A DNA stretch of 64,000 nucleotides from Labyrinthula sp. Ha (lineage: Eukaryota > Sar > Bigyra > Labyrinthulida > Labyrinthulaceae), in assembly GCA_015227615.1 (NCBI GenBank), contig JAALGZ010000006.1, positions 1,054,001 through 1,118,000 of the forward strand. The letters are read 5' to 3'. The position numbers were made by a program, and so were the translations under genes. Numbering within the stretch: the first letter of the stretch is position 1; each line of letters starts with the position of its first letter. Shown piece by piece: positions 11,700 through 24,649 of the stretch. The notes under the pieces were generated by a model. The model was not told where the DNA came from. It ran no database searches and was given only the letters and a program-made list of their open reading frames with translations.

Positions 11700-13200
11700 G
11701 CTGCTTATAAAATGACGGCATTTTCTCCCTGGTCATTGGTCATATCGATCTGTTATGCTTGCGCCACAACTTCTAGATTCTCTTTACTTTTTACCTGTTA
11801 TTTGTTTAGATGGTTTGACTAACAACGAAAGGTTCAACAGTTTCAGTTTCATTGTAGGAGTTGTTGAAGTGAGCGGAGATAGAAAGCCAATTTCACCCCG
11901 CAATTTTTTCATTCCTTAGGCTAGGAAGCGTTAGCACGATCAGGTGATATTCTTTTTCTTTTCGTAGAGAAAGGTATACAAATTTCCTACTAAATCCTAT
12001 CGGGTTCGTATAGTGATGGGACTTTAAATCAGGACATAAAGTATCCAAGTCAGAGGTAGGTGTAGCTAATATTTTATTATTTTTTCAGGAAAACAAGGTC
12101 AGCTTTTTGCAGTCGCCTCTATAGAGAGGATGGCCTCTTATTAAAAATCTCTTAGGAAGATTGAATGCATCCAAGAAAAACGGTTTCTAGAATCTTGACC
12201 ATGTTGAAGGTGATGTCCATATGTTAACGCGAAATGTTCCCAGAAAAAAATTCCAAGGCTGCACGTTGGTATAACGCTGTAGAAAAAAAACGATAAAACT
12301 TAATGCAGGACATTTCATCTGAATCTTCTGTACTTCATGTCGCGTTTATGATATTGAATTCATTGTATGGTAGTGCTCTTGTTGAAGCTACATTGTGAGC
12401 ACTTTCTGTATCAATTACCCCTATCATTCCTTGGAGATGTGCGGGTTCTTCATTTCCTTGAAGGTATTGTAAACTATTTTTCTATGGGGGACAGCATTGT
12501 GTTCTTTGTCCAAGAGACTCGACTTTGCGAAAACTTTATACGTCACCTTTTGTTTTCGCGAGACTGAGATATCCTTGTGGTCTTTGAATTTGAAAGAAGC
12601 CAGCTATAAAAAACTTAAACTTTTTTTTCACAGAACTTAAGCTTAATATTATGTATTTTTGGTATAAGATTTGAAGCCTTCTTCTATGCATCATATTCTT
12701 ATTTGAAATCTTCTAAATACTAAACTAATTCATCTTCAGTACTAAAATTCTTTAGCAACACCTTATTCAAATAAAAATAAATTATTAGAATAAACTGCTT
12801 AAAGTTACTAGAGAAGATAGTTCTAACTCTCTCTTAGGTATTTATAAAGCCTAACATGTTGCATTTTAACAACTTTTGAGGTAATGGTGAACTGTTCCTA
12901 GCCAGCACTCATCATATCTATATAATGTTTATTCAGACAAAGTTGTTTTAACCCAGGAATATTATAGTTGGGAGCTTCAGGGATCGTGAATCCTATTCCT
13001 AGGCAGATAGATTTTCCTCAATAGTTAAGACCAATAGACATCTTACATTCAATACTGTTTTTTTGACATTTTTTCGTAGAATCCACTTGAATGAAGTCGT
13101 TATACTTCAAGAAGTAACCTTTATATGACTTTGCTTAAGAGATCAAGTACACAGGAAAAAAATTTCGCATTCAGGTTTCAACGTGAACCCCAGGTTCAAC
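11700..13200 (+). repeat. old dispersed repeat, copy 1
   Basis: This stretch aligns collinearly by eye with 18180-19600 in the same orientation. Shared landmarks include an AGAAGCxTTAxCAxGATCAGGT motif (about 11926 and 18407), a segment reading CATATAGYGATGGGACTT (about 12010 and 18492), TTCTCGAGACT-like and CATTGTTCCAGTTGAAGCT-like segments (about 12360 and 18850), and CAATCCTATTC (about 12988 and 19462). Identity looks moderate with many indels, so the duplication is old. No coding frame survives in either copy. Confidence 0.6.
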
Positions 13201-13840
13201 ACCGGATGCATTTCTCCTCTTAACTAAACATATACCTTTTCAGCTTCATCATCCTGTGAAACTAGGTTAAGTTGTACCCTTTGTTCACAAATTTCTTATG
13301 AAGAACTTTCTTACCAATGGTTAGATAAATGTTTTTGTCCAAGAAATATCAATGTACTCTTCACATCCATATAAAGTGAAAACTCAAGGCTGATTGAACA
13401 TTGTTATTTTGGATGTCAGGATCAGGGCATTGATGGCGTCTATTGCGAAAGTCTTTGAGAAAATAGACTTCATTATTATCACCAAATGTAATCCTAATCT
13501 GGAAATTGCATTTATCTTTGTTTCTTATAAAACAAAATAACCCTCTTAAGTAGATTTTCTTGTCAATGTGAGCAAAACGCGTCCCTTGTCTTTCATCTTA
13601 GAGCTTTCTTGGATCCAACTTTGTGAAACGCCAGACCGCTTTCAGATACTCTGAATTGTGTTTGACAGCTGTTCAAATAAACCATCAAATGGTGTTGAGA
13701 AGTTAAGCAAACGTGGTTTTTCGGGGCGTCAACTCTCTACAGTTGTCCACGTCTTCCAAGAGTTGTATGGGATCCAAAACTATTAAGTTCTAGTGTTTCT
13801 ACAGGGATTGAATCCATGTACCAGATTTGACTTTTGCGAC

Positions 13841-14090
13841 TAGGGGTGCCGTTTGATAATATAACGATATATCTAATGAGTTTTGAAGATTTTGAATTTA
13901 CTTTGAGTGAGTTTGAGTTTCTTGCCAGAAACTTTAGGTGAGTTTTGATAATATTATGAGTATCATTTTGGTTTTTGGCCATATGGCCAAAACATCATTT
14001 AAGGAATATCAAAACGCCAAAAGAATATCAAAACTCAAGAATTTTGATAATATCATTTGAGTATTCATTTTTTCCTCAAACAGCACCCTA
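13841..14090. mobile_element. non-autonomous hAT-like element (family A), copy 1
   Basis: About 250 bp bounded by imperfect terminal inverted repeats: left TAGGGGTGCCGTTTGA, right (reverse complement) TAGGGTGCTGTTTGAGG. TAG-initial ends are typical of the hAT superfamily. Flanks TTTGCGAC and TTCAGGAC may be a decayed 8-bp target duplication (5 of 8). The centre holds a perfect 20-bp palindrome, TTTTGGCCATATGGCCAAAA (about 13974-13993). The interior consists of inverted AAAACTC/GAGTTTT blocks, so the transcript could fold on itself. There is no transposase. A second, inverted copy lies at 63018-63219. It ends 116 bp upstream of the start of the gene at 14207. Confidence 0.75.
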
Positions 14091-14206
14091 TTCAGGACTA
14101 CTAAAGTAGATTTGGAGGAAAAAGTGATACTACATTATGACATTACTGAACCTTCACAGATCTAAAAAAGTGAAACGACAAAAGAAAGTACAGCAATCTT
14201 AGACAA

Positions 14207-14479
14207 ATGACAGAGGAAAAATTCTTAAGTGATGTCGAAGATGAAGAGAGTCTTCAAGGCGGTGAAATAGATCCATCTCACGCTGTCTTGTTGAGAGCAC
14301 TGTCTAAATTCGAAGCGGCTGAGCACAAGAAGAAAAGTGAACGCGGATGTTCAGAGGAAAAGCAATGTGACGAAGCCACTGCATTAGAAGCTGACGAAGT
14401 TTTTGAACAATTTTCCAATTCTTTAACAAAAATGATGAATGATCTAAACTTGTTGGAGTCTTTTCCCTCCCTAGAATGA
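14207..14479 (+). CDS. small acidic protein, 90 aa, unknown
   Basis: ATG in a favourable ACAAATG context; uninterrupted to TGA. The protein begins with acidic MTEEKFLSDVEDEESLQGG, continues with a basic/acidic helix around residues 35-55, and ends in an amphipathic stretch (FEQFSNSLTKMMNDLNLLES). Nothing identifies a family; the C-terminal helix is faintly like Pex19 N-terminal regions, but the similarity is too weak to use. It converges on the Myb gene with 95 bp between stops, and a hAT-like element sits just upstream. The spacing and codon content support a real gene. Confidence 0.6.
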   Translation: MTEEKFLSDVEDEESLQGGEIDPSHAVLLRALSKFEAAEHKKKSERGCSEEKQCDEATALEADEVFEQFSNSLTKMMNDLNLLESFPSLE

Positions 14480-14574
14480 CTCTACCAAATGACAATAGCT
14501 CTTAATCATCGTCAGACAAATTCAAACACAGAAACGATATATATCTACTACCTAAGAACAAAATATGTAAAAAA

Positions 14575-15765
14575 TCAAAATTCCCCCAATTTCACACTTC
14601 TATAACTTTCCTGTGAGGACATGAAACTCAGCTCCCCTAGTGGTTTCTCCTCAATAATTCTATCCAAACACTGATTTCCAAGTTTAAATTCATTCTCTGC
14701 TTTTTGTATTTTACTTATATACTCTAGAGATTTTTTTTCAACAGTTTTCTTTGGGTAGTAAATCAAGCGCACATTTCTCCTTGCCTTATTCTCCGCAGGA
14801 AGCTTCAAGCGGTGAATGCCCTCTCTCAGTTCATCAACTCTCTTTTTAAGTTCCGATGCACTAACTGATTTTGTTACCTTTCCGCTTTCCTCAAACGCGT
14901 TCAAAAGTTTCATCCAATTCCTGCCATGAATAGAATACAGCTCGATCAGAATCTTATCTTCCCTTGGGTGCCACTCATTCTTCATAGCTCGCTGAAGCCC
15001 TTTGTACCGCGTTTTAACTGAGTTCTCTGTTCTACCTGGAAGGTGCTGGCTAATCTGAGCCCACTTGTTACCAATCTCCCTTTGCTTGGCTAATAGAGTA
15101 AGATCCTCCTTCAGGTTCCAAACTCCGTGATTAATACTGGGATCTAGAGTGAAGATCCAGCGTTCTCTACACTGTTTCGCAGTTCTGTTTGTCATAACTT
15201 TCGAAACCGCCGTCCACTTTTTCTCTTCACAGAGTTCCCGAAGTTCAAGTAACTTGGCATCTTCCTCATTTGACCAACCTCCTTTTCCGGTTCTTGACTT
15301 CTGCTGTTCTGTATCACACCCAACAAACATCTCCGACTGGATATACTCCGTTAAAGGAGTTGGTGGCTTCACCAAACCAAACCCCGACATTCCTGCATCT
15401 CTAGGATTCATAATCGGAGGAAACCCATAGTCAGAAGATCTTCTCTGGTCTACTAAGGAAGATCCGAACGCTGATAGACTCTCTCCTGGCGCAAAATTAA
15501 GGTCTGTACACACCCTTGGTATTTCGCTAAGTGTTGGAAAGGTTGTTCTTGGCTGTATCGTAGAGTGCCTTCTCCTGGATGGGGTGCTTTCCAAACCTCT
15601 TAACAATACCTTCTGCGAAAAAAGATTTCCTTCTAATGCCGCAGTTGTTGTAGAACGGCGTTTTTTACTTTTTCGACCAGTATGGGACATCGTATGATTC
15701 AGATATAACGTGTCGTCGATATATTCAGAGCAGTAAGACTTAGTTTCGGACGTATTGAACTGCAT
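14575..15765 (-). CDS. Myb-type DNA-binding protein with three SANT/Myb repeats
   Basis: 396 aa without introns. Repeat 1 (about 162-210) has the regularly spaced tryptophans GWSNEEDAKLLEL...WTAVSKVM...QCRERW. Repeat 2 (about 214-260) has VWNLKEDLTLL...WAQISQHLPGRTENSVKTRY, the classic third-helix signature. Repeat 3 (about 266-320) starts EWHPREDKILIELY...NWMKLLNAF and is more divergent. Family knowledge: such R2R3/3R-type proteins bind DNA as nuclear transcription regulators; plant and animal 3R-Mybs act in the cell cycle, and snRNA-activating and CDC5-type proteins are relatives. The basic, serine-rich N-terminus (about 30-75) may hold a nuclear localisation signal. Translation may start at Met1 or at Met26 (MSHTGRKSKKRR), which has a more typical basic beginning. 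The target is unknown. Confidence 0.88.
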   Translation of the reverse strand: MQFNTSETKSYCSEYIDDTLYLNHTMSHTGRKSKKRRSTTTAALEGNLFSQKVLLRGLESTPSRRRHSTIQPRTTFPTLSEIPRVCTDLNFAPGESLSAFGSSLVDQRRSSDYGFPPIMNPRDAGMSGFGLVKPPTPLTEYIQSEMFVGCDTEQQKSRTGKGGWSNEEDAKLLELRELCEEKKWTAVSKVMTNRTAKQCRERWIFTLDPSINHGVWNLKEDLTLLAKQREIGNKWAQISQHLPGRTENSVKTRYKGLQRAMKNEWHPREDKILIELYSIHGRNWMKLLNAFEESGKVTKSVSASELKKRVDELREGIHRLKLPAENKARRNVRLIYYPKKTVEKKSLEYISKIQKAENEFKLGNQCLDRIIEEKPLGELSFMSSQESYRSVKLGEF

Positions 15766-15827
15766 TGAAACTTTAATGTTGGTCTCTTTCTCTTTGTTAA
15801 TAAAACGGCTAGTGGCAGATGTGGAAG

Positions 15828-15896
15828 ATGGCCAAAAAGGGCAACAATAAAGTTCCGAAAGTATGCAGTTTTTACGTTATTAAGAAGTGGAGATAG
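15828..15896 (+). CDS. possible very small gene divergent from the Myb gene
   Basis: An ATG in strong context (GAAGATGG) lies 62 bp from the Myb start codon and opens a 22-codon basic frame (MAKKGNNKVPKVCSFYVIKK). A 36-nt GT...TAG segment starting after PK could instead join it to EYAIYEKQG. The divergent spacing fits the habit of this genome, but the evidence is thin and the product is not recognisable. Confidence 0.25.
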   Translation: MAKKGNNKVPKVCSFYVIKKWR

Positions 15897-18179
15897 GAAT
15901 ATGCGATTTATGAAAAACAAGGGTAAGGAAAGAGAAAGTTTGACCATAAAGAACAAATGAATTTATTTATTTATATTTACTTTCCCTGGGAGTAAAATAT
16001 GTAACAGTGAATTTAAAAGAAAAAAAATATTAATAATAGTGTTTGTTTGTGAATAAGCTAGAATAGTAGAATCAAAGGGGATATTACTGTCTTTTCTGAT
16101 AAATAAAAGCCAGTGGTGGCTATATATTTTTGTCCAATTTTGCTATCATATTCGGACCTTTTTACCCACCCTATTCAAGAAAAAAATATGTAAGTTTTAT
16201 AAGATATTTTAATTCTATCATTAGTAAGATATTCTTCAAAGCACAGAATTGACTTAAAACAATATAACTAGTCAGGTGAAGCCTAAACGGCAAGAGAAGT
16301 TAACATATTTACTTATATATATGGCATTATGTACCTTGTAAAGTTATATAAATTTTCTTGAACATAGAAAACAGCAATTACAGTTTGCTTGTGGTGTTGG
16401 GTTGACTATCTCTTCTAAGAAAGGCTTTGGCTATTTCGTAATTATGGATTCTTAACTCATACTTTAAATTCTAATGGTTGATCAACCCTTCTTCTACCAG
16501 CATGAAGAAAAAACAGGTCACCCTCTTGAAATTTTTAAATATACTAAGTATTTTGCAAGATCACATATATTTTCCCTAAAATTAAAGTACGACCAGACTT
16601 GAGAACGTACTTGTTAATTTATGCACTATGTATTTTAATTGAATTTCGTTTTAATCGGTGAAGTGTATAAAAACAAACATACAAAGGATAACAGGTTACA
16701 AGGGTATGCATGAGATTGTTATGTTATGAACCAACCAAAAAAAATAACTTAATCCCAGTAGAGTCAAAGTGACAAAGACCTCTGTAGCAAAGTTGTATGA
16801 GCTAAGCCAGTCTGCTGGAAGGGTTCAATCACAAAACATGACTAAAGATAACAACGGCAAGAATAACAAAAATAAAATAACTGGTCAATCTTGCACAGTT
16901 GTAACTCACAGCGATCAATTCCACCAAAGTTTACGGTAGAGCTAATACATTGTCTTAGTGAATGCCAGTATCGAGCTTCAAAGTCTAAGTAGCATATATT
17001 GTTGGGTAACAAAATGCCGATAGGAAAAGGCACAGTGAATTAAAGCATAGTATAATAAGTAGTACCAAAACCAACAAACTTGGAGAAGACATTTTTGGAG
17101 AGAGAAAGCCGAAAGTCAAGAAAATCTCCCTGTACTATGGGAACTAAATACACGATAAAGGAAGTACAAGTATTGGTTTAGCCCATAATACTCGAACCCA
17201 AAGAAGATGATGTATCTAACGCGCGTACACCATCATCATGGTCCAAAGAATCTAATGACATAAAGCCACACCAGTGAGCCTATGAGATTCAAGAGAATTA
17301 TGAAACAAACTTTGAATCTTTAAGAAGGAAAAATCACATATAGTTTTTTTCTATAGGGAGTACGTTTTCATTCTATTGAAGGGTTCCACAACTTCGGTTT
17401 AAACACTGAAAGTTCTATCTTAGGCCCTTACTCAAGAGTTGCTCTTACGGGAACTTTGGTGGTCACTCTACGAAATGCTCTACTCAAGGTAATCAGTGGC
17501 AAGTAACCTTATTACTTAAATAGACATTCAAATTTTGATTTCGAAATTACGTTAACCCAGAAATATTAGGAGGACAGACTCTACTTCTTGGAAGGGTGCC
17601 TAAGAGATTTGAAATTGACTGAGAATAAGGTGCTGTTGAGCAAGGAAAAACACAATATCTAACTAACAAGAAAAAAAGTTGTGAGAAACGCTTACTTCTA
17701 AGGCCTCAAGCTGATTGCCTAAAATATGAAACCAAATATAGGAGCATCTTAGGTCTCATTGTTGCAAAATGTTAATATTAGAATAACTAAATCCGGAAAC
17801 TAGTAAAATATGATCACAGAAACCAATAAGCTACGAAAGAGCTTAAACTAAAACAGAAAGAAAAGATAATGCTATATCTGGAAGATATGTATATATATAT
17901 GAAGATAGGAGAAGTAATCAACAGGTACATTAATACACTGGACCAAGCAACAACTCAATATTCAAGACAAACTTAGTGTACAAACTACTTCAGATGTTGA
18001 AAAAGGTAGATGTCACTTCAGTACAGCAAAGGAAAGGCACAGGAAGCATGACCTATTTCCTCGATAACTCTAGTATCCAAGGAATAGTGTGTGAAATCTA
18101 GGATGATCCTGATACAGAAAAAATAAAATCTTAAGAAACTAGAGCGATATGTCGAAAATATGTATTATTCTATGTCTCA

Positions 18180-19600
18180 AGATTAAATGGCTATAGAGAG
18201 TGAGTTTTTCCTTCCTGCTCTATTATCATGCCAATCTGCATCATTTGCACGACATCTGGTATACTTGTTTCTTTTTTCCGTATTATTCTTAGGACTCTTT
18301 TTTAGTGTAGAAAGGTTCTAAAGTTTCAATATCGTTGCACGAGTTGCAGATGTGACTAAAGAGAGAAACTCAGTGTTGGTCGTTGCATATTTATTTCTGA
18401 GGCAGAGAAGCATTACCATGATCAGGTAGTAATTTTTTTTCATTTCCTACAGAAAGTTCTACAAGCTTCCTACTCAACTCCATCAAGTTCATATAGCGAT
18501 GGGACTTGAAATCTGAGCATAAATATCTGGAACAGGGAAATAGTACTTACGCTCTTTTGTTATTATTAGGAGGGTTAAACCAGGTTTTTCGTAGTCAGGT
18601 CTATACGAAAGCTGGTTTATAATTAACCATCTCTCAGGAAAATTAAGTTCACCCAATAAGAAGTGTACCACTAATCTCAACCAATGTAAATACTATGAAC
18701 ACAGGTTACCAGAGCGTCTTCCAAGAAAAAAATAATGTGTACAGATTCATATACCTCTGCTCCAATAAAGGAAGAAAACATTCGATGATATTTGCTTTGG
18801 ACTTTGCACATTCCATGTCACACTTGTGATGCTGACTTTAGTATATGACATTGTTCCAGTTGAAGCTAGAATGCTAACGCTTTCTTCATTGCCAAACTAT
18901 TATATTTTTCGGAAAGGTTTGGGTTCTCGATCTCTTTGAAGATCTTGTATGCTATACTTAATAGAAGATAACGTGGCTTGCTGCGCCTCAGAGACATAAC
19001 TTGGTAAACATATTTTGATGACACTTTATTTTTCGAGACTCTGACACCGTTCTGCTCTTCTAATTATAGCGTAACCTACTATGAAATCTTTGAAGCAAAT
19101 TTTTGAAGAAGCTAAACTCCTTACTCAGTATTGCTGATATAACATGCAAAATCTTTTTCAATAAAATAAGTCCTGATTTCATATCTTTTAAGTAATTAAG
19201 TAAGTATACATCTGAGCAAATGAATTTAAGTAAGAACTTGAAATACTCTAAACATGTTTAATGTATTAAGCTTCTTAAAGAACCTTGAAAAAATATGCCA
19301 AAATCTTACAGGGGATTTGCAACATATAAGATTGCTTATTTTTAATCTTTTTGAAGCAACGCCATAAACTTTTGAGCCATTATTCATCAGAACTGCTCAT
19401 TGTATATTCAAATCAAAGTATTCCAATACAGAAATTATGGGCCTTGAACTTTCTGTTTCAACCAATCCTATTCATAGACATATATACTTAGCCAAACAGT
19501 CAACCTTGATAAACATCATTAGTCCCAGGATGTGTTATATATTCCTGGTTGTGAATTAATTTAATGAGACAATTGTGGTTGAATCAATGTTTTTATTAAA
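18180..19600 (+). repeat. old dispersed repeat, copy 2
   Basis: Direct-orientation partner of 11700-13200, offset about 6.5 kb; shared landmarks are given there. Ends are not sharp, and I see no terminal repeats or target duplication, so it may be a segmental duplication or a decayed element. Confidence 0.6.
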
Positions 19601-22600
19601 TATAGTTGAATATTCAGAGTAGATAAACACTGAATCTATATTTCCATCTTGAAGAAACGTTCAAAATAAGGAGTTTCATTCTTCAATTGTGAGTAAAATT
19701 CCATCGACCTATTGATTACCTTGGTTGCACAGGGCATTTCATTGCCTTAGTTTTACATTCTGTGAAAGAAATAAGAACCATGGCTCATGGTGCTGAAAGC
19801 AGTTGATATGATCTTCTCTCAATTATAAGAGCCGATGAACAAGTCTAATACTTATCCATGTCATGATTCCTTCCACAGAAACATAAAGCTTTTTAATAAC
19901 ATAAAGATTGCTATTTTTGAATGTCTGAATCTAGACAGTGTTGGTGCTCATCATTAATTTTTGTAATCATATGCAATTCATCCATAATATTAAAAGTACA
20001 ACTAGTATTGCAATTGTATCTATTTGTTGTTTCCCTTCAAATAGAAAAAAATATTCTAGAAGTGTTCCTAGCAAAGGTACTATACGTATCCCTTGCAATC
20101 AAATCGAGAGCTTTTTAGAAGACAATGTCGTGTAAGCAATGACTTTCTGTACACGAGTATTATAAGTTTTAAAACAGTGTTAATATAAACAGATGAATTT
20201 CAAAAATTATGAAAAAGACCGTGTCCAGTACTTTACTTATATCCAGTTTATCAACTACTATCAACTTAGCAATACAACCCCATTTCCCTTAAGATATAAC
20301 CATCTTAACTAACGCTCATGTGACCAACAATGCTGCACAATTGCTCTGGAAGTATTTCTCGTTGAACCAAATTGTTCTACTGCAGGTTCCTGCAAATAGC
20401 AACTAGTCTTGAGCTTCTGTTTTAATAGGTGATCTGAAATGTGCAAAATATTAAGAAGGTTACAACAACCATAAAATTCTTATCTTGACTTGATATTATT
20501 TCTCTCTAACGAATAAAGGTATTATACCTAAAGCGTAGATGGGTGCTTTAGAAATAACATCTTAAGATATTAGTTTAATTTGAATCAACACTGCTTTACA
20601 TTGAGTCTGAAGAATGCATTGTGAGTAACAGGTGTGCTGAAAATATTTATTTGGCATGATGGATTATTGAATACACTGGTCGAGCTCTTGTTCAATTATT
20701 TGAAAATAGCATCGATAAGAAAATGAACATACAAGAATATGAAGATAAACAAGGTGTTCACGAAAAAACAATAAAGATATTGCAAATGGTATTGTATACC
20801 TGGTTGAAGATAGTAATAGCTCCAATAAAATATTGTAAATGGATACGAGAATGGTAAATACAGAAGTTTTGGGAAGGTTCTTATATTAAATCAACAATTT
20901 AATGAAACAAGAGATTTGCAAAGAAATATATCAAGCTATATTACATATTATTGATTATTTATTTGAGTACTCGTTGGAAAGTTTTAGATAATATGAAAAC
21001 TTTGAAGAATATACAGTTAATTTTCAAAGACTAAATTCCAGATTTCCACAAAGTTGATTGGGCAACTATCATATATACTCTGTGCGGAAAGAAGAATGAC
21101 TTTAGAAAACGCGCTGATAATCGATGGTGGAAGTAACCGAAGTAAGTATCGTGAGAATGGACTTGTGGAATACTAATAAAAAAAGATGTCCCAGATGGTA
21201 GAAGTCCCGTGTGCAAAAAGTTCAAGCTCGGTTAACATGGTAGTTACTATAGATAATGCAGTTTTTGTCCATGTGATACAAGTGTTTCAGGGAACAATAC
21301 CCAAACACACATCTGATTGAAAATCCGATAATAACAAAAGAGAAATGATCAAGGGAAGGAACCTTGAATTAAAAGGGGTTTGTCAAAAGCATATAATTTT
21401 AAAGGTTACCTAGCTATGGAATTATCTTTTTGCTTTATCAAGTATGTAGCGCCAGCCCCGAAAATCTTATTTAGATGTTGTTTTATTCTCAATGGCTTGA
21501 GTTTTCAGCGCGATAATATCTGTACATATTGCAACAACCGGAAAAGTAGCACCTCGTTTACTGAAAGAAAAACATATTTAATATATAATTAGGTAAATCT
21601 CAAAGCATAATATATTGAACTTCCTGGGCGTTAGCTTGTGGAAGTTAAACTAAATGATGCTGAGATTTCATATGCATAAAACATGTATTATTGACGTAAC
21701 TACGTAATATATAGTTGGATTTACTCTGGATAAATGCAATATTAATACTATACCTTTTCATAACAATGATATCTTGGGAAAACTCGTGAAAATAAAGGAC
21801 GTAACAATGCATATATATGTTCAAAAAACAAACCACCAATGGTACTTGACCACACTCAAAAACACAATTTATCCTACCCTGATTCACATGGGATAATTCA
21901 ACATTACAAAATCCGGAAAAGAATGAACGAAGGTAAAAATGTAATCAACCGCATACAAATCACATTTCATATCACATCCCTACTGGAACTTATGGCCTCT
22001 GTTTTTATTTTAATCTTGTTCAAGCTTATTCTCAATTATGATTGCCAAAGAAACAATACCGTTATTTTGAACACGTAATCTGTCTATGCAAGTTTTCCTT
22101 TATGGGATATTAGTTGTTTTGTTCCTCGGTTACAGCTAGGTTTTGTGACAGCTGCTTGTATGTAAAGAAAAGAATGAGAATTTTAGTTTTGGTAATAGAT
22201 TTAATCTTTCTTAGAAAAAATATCAAAAAGAACTTTGATCTTACTTGAGAATATTGTTCTCCACTAATAGCCTCAAGCTATAGATTCTTTAGCCATTTTT
22301 TTGCACTCTCGATTTCAGGTATTACCTTCTCGCATTACTTTTGCCATTCTACACAAATTTTCAGTTGCAGAGAATCATGACACTACCTCCCCCCCCTTCT
22401 CCTTATTTGCTATTTGACTTAATTCGTCGGATAACAGTCTTACTCCTACTCAAAAATAAAAAATAAGTTTTTAGCTATGATATCTTATTTGAAAGAACGA
22501 CCTATAAAGTGTTTTAATGACCTTTATGAACACTTTTGTTCCTATTTTTCAATGAGTTCCCGGAAAATATTTTGACACAGCGCTAGTGAAACCAGAAATG

Positions 22601-24649
22601 GTAAGAAAATCTGGAACCTGAAAAGTTACCGTTCTTGAGACTCTTAATCCCCTCAATTCTAAATGGTTTTGTTTAGTTGGAAAATGTTGATTCGAATCGG
22701 AAACCTTATTGATACTGTTGAAAAAGTCTTGTTGAACAATTTTATTTTTAGCATTAAATGGTGCACTTTTATTATCACATTTGTATTAACTATGCAAGTT
22801 TTAGAAGAAAATCAACTCGCTAATACTTTCAGTGAAAAACAAAACTGAAGCTTCAAAACAATTTTTGGCAAGACACAGTCTTCAATCCCTTGAACAACTG
22901 TATCATGATAGCTTCTAGGAAAGTTAAGACATTAAAACCATAGCATTAGTTATCATTTATTGCAACACTTTAACTGAATCACTACAATTTGCCATTTCAT
23001 ATTATCTTTTCGTGAACTAAGACAGATGTTTTGGAAAAAAATTCAACTTTGATCGAAGTTGTATTCATTATTTAAGAATGGGCTCGCTGACTATCAAAGT
23101 AACAATAGAAAAGAGATCCCGTGTAGTATATTGCATGGGTTTAAATACAAAGCCAACAGGAAACCTCTTGATACCGTGAATACTTTGCGATTACAACCTA
23201 ACCAACTTTCGAGAAAACTATCCGTTAAACTGTCTCGGAAACTTCAGAATTATGAAATGATGCGGTAGATGACATAACTGTGCTTAAACGAAGGAAACAA
23301 GCTTAAAGAACCTAATACGAGGTGTCATAGATTTCAAATTGCTGTTCTTAACAATAATAATTTCTTAGATTATTCTTTTGTTGATTTATAAAGTTGTAGC
23401 AGATATCAGATTATTTTCACGTCTTATGTCCTAGCCATTCATCGGTCAAAACCTTCAGTGACTTCATATTGTATTGATCAAGGAACGTATGACTGTCAAT
23501 TAAAGCATATCCAAAGCCATTGAAATTTTCTTTCTACTAAATTATTATCAAGAACAGGAAGGTTTTTTCTTGGAATAACCAAACTCGAGAGGTTCAGTAG
23601 TTGATGTCTAATTTCAAGTTTATGGGAATTTAGCTGGAGCTGGACTAAATCGACAGGTTTCCCCCTACTGCTCTATCCTACACCCTTAGGGAAGTTATGG
23701 TGATCAGTGAGTTCTTAGTTTTTCCGAATTTGATGACCAGATTAGTGTATTTGAAGCCAATTTTGGTTTTGCTCAGGTTAAAATTGCCAACCAGAGTCAT
23801 AGTGTCCCGGGGGTCAGTATTTTTCAATATAATTCAAATATTATGAACTCAAATAAAATTTTAAGATCCAAGAAGACAGGAACTGGACACTCTGCAGTAA
23901 ACATAAAAAACAGAACTATTGCTTATGAACTTACAGCTGAGGCTAAAATGTAGCATGTTCTTTTCTTAGGTCTCACTGACTCCAATAGAAAACCCAAAGT
24001 ATGAGTAAAGGTTTTCTTCCTCAACTAACTCGAACTATAATCAATGTCTTCTTTCTTTATACATCACCGATATAGCCACCATGACAAAGCTCGTTGATCA
24101 GGGAATACATTTTTCCCAAGAAAATTCTGTTCTTTCGAACACTACAACCTAACTCTCTCCCTCTCTCACTAGTGTACTAACAAAACGCAGCCCAAAATGG
24201 TAATGCACAAATGCAAGGGCGAAGATATGCTTGATCATATGACAAAAGCAGGGATTATTCTGTTGACGATGATACTAGCTAGAGACCTTGACTTAGAACG
24301 ATCATCAGCTTAGATAATCTACCATGCTAAGATACAAAAGCGTACACTATTATCAACATTTTCACCTGTTATGCTTTGTATTACTAGAATGGGGTAGAGC
24401 CCTATGTTAGCTGCAGTTGGGGGAATTGGAGTGCAGTTATAGGATTGTACTTATTTCTAAATGGCATAACACGTGAAGTGTATCAAGTCAAGGTAAAGTG
24501 TTTTGGCCAAAATTAGCTAATGAATAGTCCCAGCCAAGAAATGGTTCCAGAGCGAAGCACCTTAACTGCAGAATGAAAAAAAACAGTAAACACTCATGAC
24601 AATATATATACTAGTAAATAGAGTCTTAAGCTAGCACGTAGTATCAGAA

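Larger units (their letters stand above)
7279..13840. other. gene-free AT-rich desert with old repeats
   Basis: No supported gene in 6.5 kb. It contains a GC-richer patch (8148-8676) and the first copy of a dispersed repeat (from about 11700), listed separately. The rest has frequent stops on all frames and no tRNA-like box pairs that fold. Confidence 0.55.
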
